A DNA stretch of 22,493 nt from Anaerolineae bacterium (GCA_028277515.1 JANQGC010000192.1:1-22493), one strand, 5' to 3'. Shown: positions 1 through 8,407, counted from the first letter of the stretch. Numbers and translations are program-made. The notes: generated from the sequence alone by a model not told the origin.

Positions 1-639
1 GGTGTGCCCTTCAGCGATCCTTTGGCTGACGGTCCCACCATCCAACACAGCACGCAGGTCTCCCTGGAAAAAGGCACAACCCTTGCCGGCTGTCTGGAAA
101 TGGTCCAAGAACTGCGCCATCGTGGTGTCGGCACCCCTTTCTGCCTGATGGGCTACTATAACCCTGCCCTGGCTTATGGGTTGGAAAATTATGTCACGGA
201 CTCCAAAGAAGCGGGTGTTCAGGGCTTCATTATCCCCGATTTGCCGCCGGAAGAAGCCGGTGAAATCCAAAACTTCATTAATCGCGAAGGGCTGGCATAT
301 ATTTACTTTCTAGCGCCGACCAGCAGTCCCCAGCGTATCGCTCACGTTTCCCAGGAAGCCCAGGGTTTTATCTACCTGGTCAGCGTGACCGGCGTAACCG
401 GTGCGCGATCATCCTTACACAGCGATCTCGCCGGTTTTGTAGAACGGGTGCGCGCTCAATCTAATATCCCTCTGGCCATCGGCTTCGGCATCAGCACGCC
501 CGAGCAAGCGGGGTCTGTGGCCGGATTGGCTGATGGCGTCATTGTTGGCAGCGCGCTGATCAATACCGCAGACGCTGCCGATGATAAACCAACCGCTGCC
601 GCCGCGTTCGTACAATCATTACAAGCTGCTTTATCATGA
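1..639 (+). CDS. trpA: Tryptophan synthase alpha chain, 5'-truncated by window edge
   Basis: TrpA cleaves indole-3-glycerol phosphate to indole and glyceraldehyde-3-phosphate in the last step of tryptophan synthesis, working with TrpB in the cytoplasm. The frame is open from base 1 (GGT GTG CCC), so the gene enters from the left. The visible 212 codons start in the family signature [15 protein letters not shown], which holds the catalytic Asp equivalent to Asp60 of the enterobacterial enzyme. About 50 N-terminal residues, including the catalytic Glu49 equivalent, lie outside the window. Further along, SVTGVTGAR matches the mobile phosphate-binding loop, and FGISTPEQA followed by DGVIVGSAL matches the C-terminal phosphate site. 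Its TGA stop overlaps the ATG of the next gene in an ATGA, so the two are probably co-translated. The internal GTG at 4-6 is not a real start. Confidence 0.96.
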   Translation, partial: GVPFSDPLADGPTIQHSTQVSLEKGTTLAGCLEMVQELRHRGVGTPFCLMGYYNPALAYGLENYVTDSKEAGVQGFIIPDLPPEEAGEIQNFINREGLAYIYFLAPTSSPQRIAHVSQEAQGFIYLVSVTGVTGARSSLHSDLAGFVERVRAQSNIPLAIGFGISTPEQAGSVAGLADGVIVGSALINTADAADDKPTAAAAFVQSLQAALS

Positions 640-2669
640 CCAATAAATTAAGTAACGAATCCAGTCCCTATCTTTTGCAACACGCCGATAATCCCGTCAA
701 CTGGTATCCCTGGGGCGAAGAAGCCTTGGGAGAAGCCAGGGTGCAAGATAAGCCGATTTTGCTCAGCATCGGTTATGCCGCCTGTCACTGGTGTCATGTC
801 ATGGCTCATGAATCCTTTGAAGATGAAGAAACAGCAGCTTTGATGAACCGACATTTCATCAATATAAAAGTCGACCGGGAAGAACGGCCGGATCTGGACA
901 GCATATACATGAGCGCCGTCCAGGCTTTAACCGGGCAAGGTGGCTGGCCTATGACCGTCTTCTTGACCCCTGAGGGAAAACCCTTTTACGGTGGAACCTA
1001 TTACCCACCAACTCCCCGCTACGGCATGCCCAGCTTTCCACAACTGTTAACCAGCATCGGCGAGGCCTGGACCACCCGGCGGGACGAAATTGAGAACAGC
1101 GCTTCCGGCATCGCCGGCCATTTGAGCCAAACCGCTTTGCCAGCTCAATCAGCCGGTACTTTAAATGAGAGCCTCATAGACCAGGCCTTAAGCACAATAT
1201 TGAGCAAATTCGATTCCAGAGAAGGCGGATTTAGCGGAGCGCCAAAATTCCCTCCCTCAATGACCATCGAGTTCTTGTTACGCGTTTACCTGGACCGCGC
1301 TGATGGAATGGCCTTACATATGGCCGAACTGACCCTGCAAAAAATGGCTTATAGCGGTATGTACGATCAACTTGGCGGGGGTTTTGCCCGTTACGCGACG
1401 GATGAGCATTGGTTGGTTCCCCATTTTGAAAAGATGCTTTATGATAATGCCTTGCTCAGCCGGGTTTATCTACATGCCTACCAGGTGACAAAAAAACCTT
1501 TATACCGGCGTATTGTGCAGGAAACTTTAGATTTTGTCATCCGCGAAATGCGCCATTCCTCCGGTGGCTTTTATAGTTCCTACGACGCGGATAGCGAAGG
1601 AGAGGAAGGGAAATTTTATATTTGGGATGCCGCCGAGATTCAGCAACATCTTGGTCCGGACACGGATCTGTTCATGCGTTATTACGATGTCACGCCGGAA
1701 GGAAATTGGGAAGGGCAGAGCATCCTTAATGTGCCGCGCTCGCCAGATGCCATTGCAGCCGAGTTCAATTTAGCGCCGGGGGAATTAGAAAAACGCATAA
1801 CGGCCGCTAAACAAATCTTATTCCAGGTCAGAAAGGAGAGAATCTGGCCCGGTTTGGATGACAAGATTTTAACCGCCTGGAACGGTCTGATGCTGGCCTC
1901 CTTCGCCGAAGCAGGCCGGGTGCTCAAACGTGATGACTACACCCAAATTGCCGTAGAAAACGCCCAATTCCTGCATCCCAGCTTGCGCCTGGAAAGCGGC
2001 CGTCTCCTGCGCACCTGGAAAGACGGCACGGAAGCAAAATACAACGGCTATTTAGAAGATTATGCTTATCTGGCCGACGGTCTATTGGCCCTTTATCAGA
2101 CGACCTTCGATGAACGCTGGTATACGTGGGCAAAAGAACTGACTGAGCAAATGCTCGATCACTTTGGCGATGAAGCAAACGGTGGTTTCTTCGACACGGC
2201 CGACGACCATGAAGACCTACTCTACCGGCCCAAAGAAATTCAAGACAACGCCACCCCCAGCGCCAACAGCATGGCTGCCCATGTCCTGCTTAAGTTGTCT
2301 CTATATGAAGGAAATGGAGAATACTGGGATATCGCGCAATCAACTGTTGCCGGCCTGCAGCAAGCCTTGACCCAATATCCGACCGGATTCGCCCATTGGC
2401 TATGTGCGGCAACGTTTATTCTCGGTGAACCCAAAGAGGTGGCCATTGCCGGTAGTATAAAAGATGCGCAGCTGGGAGCATTGGCTGCCGTGATTGATGA
2501 GAATTACCGGCCCAATCTGGTCGTTGCTGCCGGGGATGGTTCCGGCCAAATCCCGCTGATGCACAATCGTTCGCAGATCAACAATCAGCCCGCGGCTTAC
2601 GTTTGCCGGCGCTTCGTCTGTCAACTGCCGGTGACGGAACCACAAGCCTTACGCCAGCAGTTAGAATAA
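636..2669 (+). CDS. YyaL/DUF255 thioredoxin-fold protein (SPATA20-like)
   Basis: A 677-residue protein of the usual length for the YyaL/COG1331 family. The N-terminus has the diagnostic [20 protein letters not shown] stretch and the thioredoxin-like active-site motif ACHWCHVM, with cysteines at residues 50 and 53. Residues about 1-165 form the DUF255 thioredoxin-fold domain. The rest resembles the (alpha/alpha)6-barrel of N-acylglucosamine 2-epimerase or six-hairpin glycosidases, with patches such as [25 protein letters not shown] and [14 protein letters not shown]. The physiological substrate of the family is not established. A redox or sugar-processing role is only suggested by fold. There is no signal peptide, so it is cytoplasmic. 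The ATG overlaps the trpA stop by 4 bp, and a strong hairpin terminator follows about 80 bases after the stop. Confidence 0.93.
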   Translation: MTNKLSNESSPYLLQHADNPVNWYPWGEEALGEARVQDKPILLSIGYAACHWCHVMAHESFEDEETAALMNRHFINIKVDREERPDLDSIYMSAVQALTGQGGWPMTVFLTPEGKPFYGGTYYPPTPRYGMPSFPQLLTSIGEAWTTRRDEIENSASGIAGHLSQTALPAQSAGTLNESLIDQALSTILSKFDSREGGFSGAPKFPPSMTIEFLLRVYLDRADGMALHMAELTLQKMAYSGMYDQLGGGFARYATDEHWLVPHFEKMLYDNALLSRVYLHAYQVTKKPLYRRIVQETLDFVIREMRHSSGGFYSSYDADSEGEEGKFYIWDAAEIQQHLGPDTDLFMRYYDVTPEGNWEGQSILNVPRSPDAIAAEFNLAPGELEKRITAAKQILFQVRKERIWPGLDDKILTAWNGLMLASFAEAGRVLKRDDYTQIAVENAQFLHPSLRLESGRLLRTWKDGTEAKYNGYLEDYAYLADGLLALYQTTFDERWYTWAKELTEQMLDHFGDEANGGFFDTADDHEDLLYRPKEIQDNATPSANSMAAHVLLKLSLYEGNGEYWDIAQSTVAGLQQALTQYPTGFAHWLCAATFILGEPKEVAIAGSIKDAQLGALAAVIDENYRPNLVVAAGDGSGQIPLMHNRSQINNQPAAYVCRRFVCQLPVTEPQALRQQLE

Positions 2670-2683
2670 ACGGCCATCTTAGA

Positions 2684-2705
2684 CAAATGGGAAAATTCTC
2701 ATTTG
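2684..2705. repeat. 22-bp near-perfect palindrome after the YyaL gene
   Basis: The sequence CAAATGGGAAAATTCTCATTTG starts 15 bases after the YyaL stop. Ten bases on each side mirror one another with a single G-T pair at the seventh position, around a central AA. The two-base centre is too tight for a simple RNA hairpin unless it opens, so a protein-binding dyad is as likely as an RNA structure. No known regulator motif is recognised. Confidence 0.4.
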
Positions 2706-2750
2706 CGATTCAATCATTTTGTGTTAAACTGAACGTGGCTCCCCCCCAGA

Positions 2751-2792
2751 GATGGCCCCTAAGCGCCCGCTTACGGGTCATCTCATTTTTTT
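2751..2792 (+). terminator. Intrinsic terminator of the trpA-YyaL transcript
   Basis: Arms 2751-2764 and 2769-2782 pair over 14 positions with one G-U wobble and one C-C mismatch around the loop GCCC. A run of seven T at 2786-2792 follows. The T run reaches into the stop codon of the convergent Clp gene, so the terminator lies directly in the gap between the two converging transcripts. On the opposite strand no T run follows the stem, so it should act on the plus strand only. Confidence 0.8.
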
Positions 2793-4998
2793 ATCCCATA
2801 TCAAAGCGTAAATCATCATCACCAATATCCACAAGAACACTGATCTTCTCACCATTTGATTTTTGGGACAGCAAAAAGTCGGCTAAGGGTTCGCGTAAAT
2901 TTCGAGCGATGATCCGCCGCAGCGGCCGTGCGCCGAATTCCGGTTGATCATTTTGGGCAAGCAGCCACCGTTTGGCCTCATCCGAGAGTGACAAGTCAAT
3001 CCCTTGGCCGGCAGCCAGGCGCTTTTCTTTCTTGAGCATCAGGTCCAGGATCTGGGCTAGCTGCGGCTCATTCAGTTGATGGAACAGGATCACCTCATCC
3101 AGGCGATTCAAGAATTCCGGCCGGAAAAAACGACGCACCTCACCCATGACCGCGTCCCTTTCCCGCGGGCCAATCACCGGAACCAGCATAAACCGTGCTC
3201 CCAAATTGCTGGTCATGATAAGCACCGTTTGACTGTAGGTGGTCAGCCTGCCCTGCCCATCCGTCAACCGCCCTTCATCCATGACTTGCAGCAAGACATC
3301 CAACACGCGCGGATGCGCTTTCTCAATTTCGTCCAGCAACACCACGGTATAAGGATTTTCGCGCATATAATCGGTCAGTTGACCCCCGCCTTCATACCCG
3401 ACGTAACCGGGTGGAGCGCCGATCAATCGGTTGACACTGGCCTCCTCTTGATATTCGCTCATGTCCAGCACCAGCATCACATCCTCTGAACCAAACATAA
3501 ATTCGGCCAGCGCCTTGGCCAGTTCCGTTTTGCCCACCCCGCTGGGACCTAAGAAAAGAAAAGAGCCGATCGGCCGTTTTGGGTCGCGCAAGCCCACACG
3601 GGCTGTTTTCACTGCCCGGCTGACGGCCAATACCGCTTCCTCCTGGCCAATGATACGCTCATGTAGCCGCCCGGCCATGCCCGCATATTTACTCTGCTCA
3701 TCCTCATCCAGTTTGGACACCGGGATTTTGGTCATGATGCTGGCCGCGACCATGACATCCTCATTGTCTACGGCACCGTCGGCCGCCACCTGCGGCAGGC
3801 CGGCCATATGCTTCTGGGTCACCATACGCACCAGGGCGCAAGATCGGTCAGCCAGTTGGACGGCCGCTGCCGGCAGAGCAATCGTCTTGATATACTGCCC
3901 GCCCAGGTTCACGGCCGTTTCCAGGGCTTCACGCCGCACCTCAACCTCATATTCTTGTTCAAGACGCTGCTTGTGATAGGTCAGGATAGCCACGCTTTCA
4001 TCTCTAGTGGCCGGTGACACATCCAGGCGCTGCGTGTTCCGGCGGACAATTTGTTCGCGCTGCAGCCGATCATAACCGGCCAGGGTTGTGGTGCCGATGA
4101 TCACCTGTTCAGAATTAAGTAGGGCTTTATGCAGTTCGCGATTGATGTCCTGGGGAAAGGGAGCGCGCAACCGGTCGGCGAAAAAGCGGCCGATATTGGG
4201 TACAAGCAGCACCCCACCGCTTGCCCTACGCAGGGCCGTTCGCATCGTTGCCAGCGGATTTTCCAGTAAGGCCGTCTCATTCATCTGCACCAGCGAGCGC
4301 AAATCGGGTGGACCTTTGCCTTCAGCCAATAGTTGAGCCAGGCTATAGACCAGGGTTCGCTTGCCCGCCCCTTCCGGGCCAACCAGGATCACATGGCGCT
4401 GCTGGGCAAGAGCTAACAGGCCGATTAAATCTTGTAGGAGGTTTTCCCGCTGGTAAACGGCCGTGGCCTCCCCATCCCGCGCCTCTTGCACATAATCACG
4501 AATAATCTGCTGTCCATCCACGGCGGCAAATTCATCCAACAAAGCCGTAACCGCTGCGCCGGTCACGCCCGCCCGCTGTAGCACGGCAAAAGTGGTCACA
4601 TTCGGCTGGGCCATCGCTGCCAGGGCATGGCCACTGTTCACTTTTAATTCCTCCCGCGCCTGGGCGATGGTTAGTCCTTCATCGATCACGACCAACATTT
4701 CTTCGTCAAGGGGAATATCCTCGCCGAAATCATCTGTAAAATCGAAGTCGGCATCTCGCCCTTTATTGCTGCGCGCCATCATTTCCACCCGTCGCACCAG
4801 GTCATCCAGGTCAGCGCCACGTTGGCTGTGTAGTTGTTCGAGAATTTGCGCAGCGGCCGATTCTTTTACCTGTAAAAACACGCGCAGCAGCAACTGCGGT
4901 GTCAGTAGTTTCAAGGAATAATCGGACATCCTTCCGGCAGCCTGGGTCATTAACCTGGCAAGTTCCGGTGAAGGAATATTTGGATTTAAGTGTCCCAT
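2791..4998 (-). CDS. ClpB/ClpC-like AAA+ ATPase with degenerate first ATPase domain
   Basis: A 735-residue Hsp100-type protein, shorter than typical ClpC (about 810) or ClpB (about 860). Residues about 10-75 and 110-160 look like the two Clp-N repeats, separated by an acidic linker at about 81-107. D1 (about 180-420) keeps a P-loop GPEGAGKRT at 207-215. Its Walker B reads VLLVPN at 263-268 instead of hydrophobic-DE, and no tyrosine pore-loop motif (KYRGEFE type) is present. No coiled-coil M domain is evident. D2 is intact: Walker A GPSGVGKT at 484-491, pore loop GYVG at 531-534, Walker B LLDE at 554-557, arginine finger R632 and sensor 2 GARPLRR at 689-695. After TSNLGA the ClpP-docking LGF/IGF tripeptide is not clear, with VIGP at 608-611. 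It is probably a cytoplasmic unfoldase or disaggregase powered by D2. The start is ATG at 4998, and no strong Shine-Dalgarno is visible. Confidence 0.9.
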   Translation of the reverse strand: MGHLNPNIPSPELARLMTQAAGRMSDYSLKLLTPQLLLRVFLQVKESAAAQILEQLHSQRGADLDDLVRRVEMMARSNKGRDADFDFTDDFGEDIPLDEEMLVVIDEGLTIAQAREELKVNSGHALAAMAQPNVTTFAVLQRAGVTGAAVTALLDEFAAVDGQQIIRDYVQEARDGEATAVYQRENLLQDLIGLLALAQQRHVILVGPEGAGKRTLVYSLAQLLAEGKGPPDLRSLVQMNETALLENPLATMRTALRRASGGVLLVPNIGRFFADRLRAPFPQDINRELHKALLNSEQVIIGTTTLAGYDRLQREQIVRRNTQRLDVSPATRDESVAILTYHKQRLEQEYEVEVRREALETAVNLGGQYIKTIALPAAAVQLADRSCALVRMVTQKHMAGLPQVAADGAVDNEDVMVAASIMTKIPVSKLDEDEQSKYAGMAGRLHERIIGQEEAVLAVSRAVKTARVGLRDPKRPIGSFLFLGPSGVGKTELAKALAEFMFGSEDVMLVLDMSEYQEEASVNRLIGAPPGYVGYEGGGQLTDYMRENPYTVVLLDEIEKAHPRVLDVLLQVMDEGRLTDGQGRLTTYSQTVLIMTSNLGARFMLVPVIGPRERDAVMGEVRRFFRPEFLNRLDEVILFHQLNEPQLAQILDLMLKKEKRLAAGQGIDLSLSDEAKRWLLAQNDQPEFGARPLRRIIARNLREPLADFLLSQKSNGEKISVLVDIGDDDLRFDMG

Positions 4999-5310
4999 AG
5001 AGTTTCTCTGTAAAGCATCTTTTTAATAACGCAATGAGATATCACATAACTTTTTATTGGCTTGAATTCGTGGTTAAAGTACCATAGCAATCATAGCCGG
5101 GCAAGCGTTGTGCATGCCCTGTACGCAAGAATTTCATTAGACCCCGCCCATCAAAGCAACAAGAAAACAAATCTACCGTATTGATAAGTGATGAAAATGA
5201 ATTTTAAGGAGAAATTTGACAACTTTTCACATGAATAGTGAGGAAAACCATTTAATAACAAGTTGTCAAATTTTAGCAACACAATAATTACGCTCATTTG
5301 GAGGAATAAC
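4999..5310. other. Gene-free gap between the Clp gene and yccF
   Basis: This 312-base AT-rich stretch has no credible coding region. It must hold the promoters of the leftward Clp gene and the rightward yccF. It contains an imperfect hairpin at about 5099-5119 (GGGCA...TGCCC) of unknown meaning, a perfect 14-bp inverted repeat at 5212-5273, and the yccF Shine-Dalgarno GGAGG at 5300-5304. An 18-codon ATG frame at 5231-5287 lies inside the inverted repeat; I do not regard it as a gene. Confidence 0.6.
5212..5273. repeat. Perfect 14-bp inverted repeat upstream of yccF
   Basis: The arms AAATTTGACAACTT (5212-5225) and AAGTTGTCAAATTT (5260-5273) are exact reverse complements, separated by 34 bases. 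The right arm ends 37 bases before the yccF start. The left arm contains a TTGACA that resembles a -35 box, but no -10 box sits at the proper distance. Possible readings are an operator pair, a transcript stem-loop in the yccF leader, or the ends of a very short non-autonomous element. Nothing in the sequence decides between them. Confidence 0.6.
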
Positions 5311-5682
5311 GTGAGTCTTTTGGGTAACATTATTTGGTTAATTTTCGGTGGTTTCATCGCCGGCTTGGGCTATATAATAGGTGGTCTTTTGCTGATGCTA
5401 ACCATCATCGGTATTCCCTTTGGTCAAAAATCGATTCGCTTAGGCGTGGCCACTATGGCTCCCTTTGGTAAGCGCGTGGTTGAAACCAATTCCAGCGGTG
5501 GCTGTTTCCAGTTGGTCTTCACCATTATCTGGATTTTATTATTTGGTTGGGAGATTGCAGTTGCCCACCTGGTATCCGCGGGGATTCTGGCTATTACCAT
5601 TGTCGGCATTCCTTTTGCCAAACAGCATATGAAGCTGATACCCGTCGCCCTTTTCCCCTTTGTTTATGATTTGAGAAAATAA
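5311..5682 (+). CDS. yccF: YccF family inner-membrane protein
   Basis: A 123-residue hydrophobic protein of the YccF (DUF307) family. It consists of two related halves. Each has a long membrane segment followed by a signature: TIIGIPFGQKSIRLG at about residues 30-44 and TIVGIPFAKQHMKL at about 95-108, then APFGK and FPFVYD. The start is GTG at 5311, because GGAGG lies 6 bases upstream and the next upstream start-like codon (TTG at 5263) falls in the inverted repeat. The biochemical function of the family is unknown. A strong terminator follows immediately, so it is a single-gene transcript. Confidence 0.9.
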   Translation: MSLLGNIIWLIFGGFIAGLGYIIGGLLLMLTIIGIPFGQKSIRLGVATMAPFGKRVVETNSSGGCFQLVFTIIWILLFGWEIAVAHLVSAGILAITIVGIPFAKQHMKLIPVALFPFVYDLRK

Positions 5683-5685
5683 GCC

Positions 5686-5724
5686 TTGTATCGCTCATCT
5701 ATCGGGTGAGCGATACAACTTTTT
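5686..5724 (+). terminator. Intrinsic terminator of yccF
   Basis: A perfect 12-bp stem, TTGTATCGCTCA (5686-5697) and TGAGCGATACAA (5707-5718), has a 9-base loop and is followed by C and five T. It starts 3 bases after the yccF stop. Read on the minus strand the flanking bases are not a T run, so it serves the plus strand. Confidence 0.88.
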
Positions 5725-5833
5725 CTCCTCCTCTTTTCAATAATTTCACCTTCAATTAATGTCATAAGGCCCCCCTTTCAGCTACGCTTACCCTGATATC
5801 TTGCGGAAGCGATTGCACGAAAGAGGATAGCCG

Positions 5834-6622
5834 ATGCCCCCTAACAAACAACAGAAACAATCGAATGCCAACCCATTCGGGTCGGGAAAGATCGGGTTGT
5901 GGATGATCATAATTCTTTTAAGCCTCTTCATCACACTTGAATGGCCGGTGGAGAGCGTAGTCGCCCAGGAAGAGTGCGGAATCCTGGCCTTTGAATGGGA
6001 TGAACTTGTGACCGAATCTGACCGTGGGTTCCCACGACAGCAGCCCCCAATCAACAATTTCGATTGGACCCAGCCGATCGATTACGCCAATGGAACGCTT
6101 TATTACCGAGTGGAGATCAAACGGCAGCCCCAGGCGCAAGATATGCGCTTGCAGCTATGCTTTTGGCAGCCGGAAACACCGAATGCAAAGTACAAATTCG
6201 GGCTGGAAAACTGTGGCCCGCAGCAGTCGATAAGGGGTGAGGCAGATAATATCGCCACCTGGTCCCGTGAAGTACAGAATATGTGGAAGAAGGATGGCAA
6301 TCTGATTGATTGGACCCGCGCGCGCTTCCGCACAGGTGTGGCTGTTAAAAACAACAGCGGCGAACCGGTGAGTGATTACAATAACTGGGAATGGAATGGG
6401 GAAGACCCTAAGAAATGGTATCCTCTGGACATGCACTTTACGGCCGTCGTCGTGCCCAAAGACGGACAATTTTGCGGTTGGAACTATTATTTGAACCCAA
6501 CGGCCGTCTCCCTTCAGGAACTGTCCGCCAGCGAGGATTTCAACTTCACCATCCCGCTTTTGCTCATTGTCCTGGCTTTGATTACCTTATCCGTTTGGAA
6601 AATCAGGCCAAATAAGCGGTAA
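5834..6622 (+). CDS. Unrecognised exported protein with N- and C-terminal membrane anchors
   Basis: I do not recognise a family for this 262-residue protein. A hydrophobic segment at about residues 20-37 (LWMIIILLSLFITL), preceded by basic residues, acts as signal or anchor. A second at about 237-256 (FTIPLLLIVLALITLSVW) is followed by the basic tail KIRPNKR, giving a predicted outside-facing central domain with both ends in the membrane. The central part is rich in Trp, Tyr and Asn and carries four cysteines (in EECGIL, LQLCFW, ENCGPQ and GQFCGW), enough for two disulfides. This suggests an extracytoplasmic beta-rich domain. The ATG at 5834 has the purine-rich AGAGGA upstream. Its 3' end overlaps the convergent DUF123 gene by 20 bases. 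Confidence 0.75.
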   Translation: MPPNKQQKQSNANPFGSGKIGLWMIIILLSLFITLEWPVESVVAQEECGILAFEWDELVTESDRGFPRQQPPINNFDWTQPIDYANGTLYYRVEIKRQPQAQDMRLQLCFWQPETPNAKYKFGLENCGPQQSIRGEADNIATWSREVQNMWKKDGNLIDWTRARFRTGVAVKNNSGEPVSDYNNWEWNGEDPKKWYPLDMHFTAVVVPKDGQFCGWNYYLNPTAVSLQELSASEDFNFTIPLLLIVLALITLSVWKIRPNKR

Positions 6623-7166
6623 AATCCTGCGGCAGCCGCCGCCACACATCGTCTATTCTCAAAAAGCCAAGCAAGTGCGTTTGCCCACGCTTGTCATGAG
6701 CACCCAGTCCCTTGACCGGCACAAAACAGCCCGGTTGAATGATCAAATGGCCGGCAAGGAAATCTTCCAAATAATTACCGCAACGCACGACAAGCACATG
6801 AGTCAGCGTTACATCTATTTCTTCCAACAAGAAATCAACATTCCAAAATAACGATTTCTGGACCGACGGCTGTAAATCTGGCGGGCCAAGGCCGGCTCCC
6901 TTTAAGGCAGCCAACAGCCAGGGGAGAATGAACTGCGGCCGATTTTTATCATGCCGGGATGCGTGCCGCGTCAGGCGCCGGGCCAGGGTCATGGAACCTT
7001 TTTTGGCCATCGCCGAGCCGACATAAATGTAATTACCCTGCGGTAGATTAAATGGTTTGCCGCCCTGGAAACGGCCGAAGGACAACTCTAAATCACTCGC
7101 CACATTGATCCGCAACAAGTAAGCCCCTGTTTGCTGCTCGTCACCTATTATCGTTATTTCATTCAT
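6603..7166 (-). CDS. DUF123 GIY-YIG nuclease-like protein
   Basis: A 187-residue protein resembling the DUF123/COG1833 branch of the GIY-YIG nuclease fold. The family marks are GAYLLRI near the N-terminus (the GxY half), GNYIYVGSA (the YIG half), ARRLTRH with the conserved arginine, and a C-terminal GLGAHDKRGQTHLLGF that matches the family's GFGSSDC..CxSHLF pattern. It departs from the family in two ways. About 35-40 extra residues lie between TRHASRH and the next block. The usual HWHIDYLL block reads FWNVDFLL, losing both histidines. The role of the family is uncertain; DNA repair or sugar-linked contexts have been suggested. The ATG at 7166 has AGGATGAT upstream. Palindromic element A lies just before it. 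Confidence 0.8.
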   Translation of the reverse strand: MNEITIIGDEQQTGAYLLRINVASDLELSFGRFQGGKPFNLPQGNYIYVGSAMAKKGSMTLARRLTRHASRHDKNRPQFILPWLLAALKGAGLGPPDLQPSVQKSLFWNVDFLLEEIDVTLTHVLVVRCGNYLEDFLAGHLIIQPGCFVPVKGLGAHDKRGQTHLLGFLRIDDVWRRLPQDFTAYLA

Positions 7167-7176
7167 ATCATCCTAT

Positions 7177-7266
7177 CAAGTGACAGTCACTTTATTCCCT
7201 GTGTTGCCATTCAAATATTGGCCAAAGTGACTGTCACTTGACTTAAATTGTTTAGAAAAAAACCAT
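7177..7266. repeat. Palindromic repeat element, copy A
   Basis: The outer arms CAAGTGACAGTCACTTT (7177-7193) and AAAGTGACTGTCACTTG (7224-7240) are exact reverse complements around a 30-base spacer. Each arm is itself a palindrome (AAGTGAC-A-GTCACTT), so the element can form one long hairpin or two small ones, or present two copies of one dyad site. A tail GACTT...GTTTAGAAAA..AAACCA extends to about 7266 and is shared with copy B. It lies in the divergent gap between the DUF123 gene and rlmN. No T run and no transposase are present. Confidence 0.85.
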
Positions 7267-7300
7267 ATTAGGCAATATAGCGATGAATAAATAAAGTGAT

Positions 7301-7329
7301 GTGACATCTCCCCATCATCTGGTTACAAT
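7301..7329 (+). promoter_or_regulatory. Sigma-70-type promoter of rlmN
   Basis: A -35 box GTGACA (7301-7306) and a -10 box TACAAT (7324-7329), each matching five of six consensus bases, are separated by exactly 17 bases. The rlmN ATG at 7337 starts 7 bases after the -10 box, where transcription itself should begin. The message would therefore be leaderless or nearly so. No Shine-Dalgarno is present, which fits. Confidence 0.65.
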
Positions 7330-7336
7330 CGCGCCT

Positions 7337-8407
7337 ATGCAACTAGTCAATGATCTGAAGCCTATCAACCTTTATGATCTCACCTATCCTGAATTGAGCC
7401 AGTTATTATCGGGATGGGGTTATTCTGACTATTATACGGACAAAGTTTGGGAGGCTTTGTACCAGGATTTGGTACCAACTATCAGCCGGATTAATGATCT
7501 GCGCCCCGATTTTTTGAACCGGCTCAACGGCCGAAGCACTCTGCAAATTCCGTCAATCCAGATTGCGACCGACAGCAGCGACGGCTTCACCCGTAAATAT
7601 CTGCTCCGCCTGGACGACGGTCAAACTGTGGAAACGGTTTTAATGGCTTTTAAAGGCCGGGCGACAGCCTGCGTGAGCACACAGGTAGGCTGTGCTATGG
7701 GCTGTGTGTTTTGCGCCACAGGGCAAATGGGCTTTATGCGCCATCTCGGACCTGGCGAAATCGTGGCCCAGGTGCTGCATGCCCAGCGCGTCTTACAACA
7801 ACAAGGGGAGTCTTTGCGCAATGTGGTGCTCATGGGCATGGGCGAACCGCTGCACAATTACGATTCCACGATGAAAGCAATGGATATCATTATGGATCAC
7901 AAAGGTCTGGCCATTGCTCCCAAGCATATTACCTTGAGCACCGTGGGCCTGGTGCCCGGCATCATTCGTCTGGCCGATGAAGATCGGCTGTTTCGCCTGG
8001 CGGTCAGTCTGCATGGGGCGACCGATGCCGAACGACAGGCACTTGTACCTCCTGCCCGGCGCTGGCCTTTGCATGAACTGATCGATGCCTGCCGTTATTA
8101 TATTGCCAAGCGCAATCGCCGTATTTTCTTTGAATGGGCGCTGATCGATGGCGAAAATGACACGGCCGAACAGGCGCATGCGCTCGGCCGTTTGCTGCAA
8201 GGCCTGGATGCTCATGTCAATCTGATTCCCTTAAATCCAACAAGTGGTTACGATGGACGGCCGACGCAGACCGAAGCGGCCAAAAAATTCCAGGTCATAT
8301 TAGGACAATACAACCTGCCCAGCACTATGCGCCAGCGTCGAGGGATTGATATTGCCGCCGGCTGCGGGCAGCTTAAAGCTGAAAATTCCCTAGTTATTCA
8401 AATGTGA
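7337..8407 (+). CDS. rlmN: Dual-specificity 23S rRNA/tRNA methyltransferase RlmN
   Basis: A radical SAM enzyme that methylates C2 of A2503 in 23S rRNA and A37 of some tRNAs, using a methyl-cysteine intermediate and a 4Fe-4S cluster. The cluster motif is C119-x3-C123-x2-C126 (CAMGCVFC). The two catalytic cysteines are C112 (in ACVSTQVGC) and C343 (in IDIAAGCGQL), matching C118 and C355 of the E. coli enzyme. Other family blocks are NVVLMGMGEPLHNY, LSTVGLVPGI, RLAVSLHGATD and LIPLNP. I chose ATG 7337 (356 residues) over the upstream in-frame GTG at 7301 because that GTG lies inside the promoter -35 box. The TGA stop lies within the left arm of repeat copy B. Confidence 0.95.
   Translation: MQLVNDLKPINLYDLTYPELSQLLSGWGYSDYYTDKVWEALYQDLVPTISRINDLRPDFLNRLNGRSTLQIPSIQIATDSSDGFTRKYLLRLDDGQTVETVLMAFKGRATACVSTQVGCAMGCVFCATGQMGFMRHLGPGEIVAQVLHAQRVLQQQGESLRNVVLMGMGEPLHNYDSTMKAMDIIMDHKGLAIAPKHITLSTVGLVPGIIRLADEDRLFRLAVSLHGATDAERQALVPPARRWPLHELIDACRYYIAKRNRRIFFEWALIDGENDTAEQAHALGRLLQGLDAHVNLIPLNPTSGYDGRPTQTEAAKKFQVILGQYNLPSTMRQRRGIDIAAGCGQLKAENSLVIQM

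Noticed and set aside
2603..4921. Several open frames on the plus strand opposite the Clp gene (for example 3461-3976)
   Set aside because: They mirror a well-supported Clp coding sequence, have no Shine-Dalgarno and show low-complexity Ser/Arg-rich products typical of antisense shadows.
5099..5119. Hairpin GGGCAAGC...GCATGCCC as a terminator or RNA gene
   Set aside because: One internal mismatch, no T run, and no gene ending nearby that it would serve.
5231..5287. 18-codon ATG frame inside the inverted repeat upstream of yccF
   Set aside because: The nearest Shine-Dalgarno-like AAGGAG is about 20 bases away, and a product of this length cannot be supported from sequence alone.
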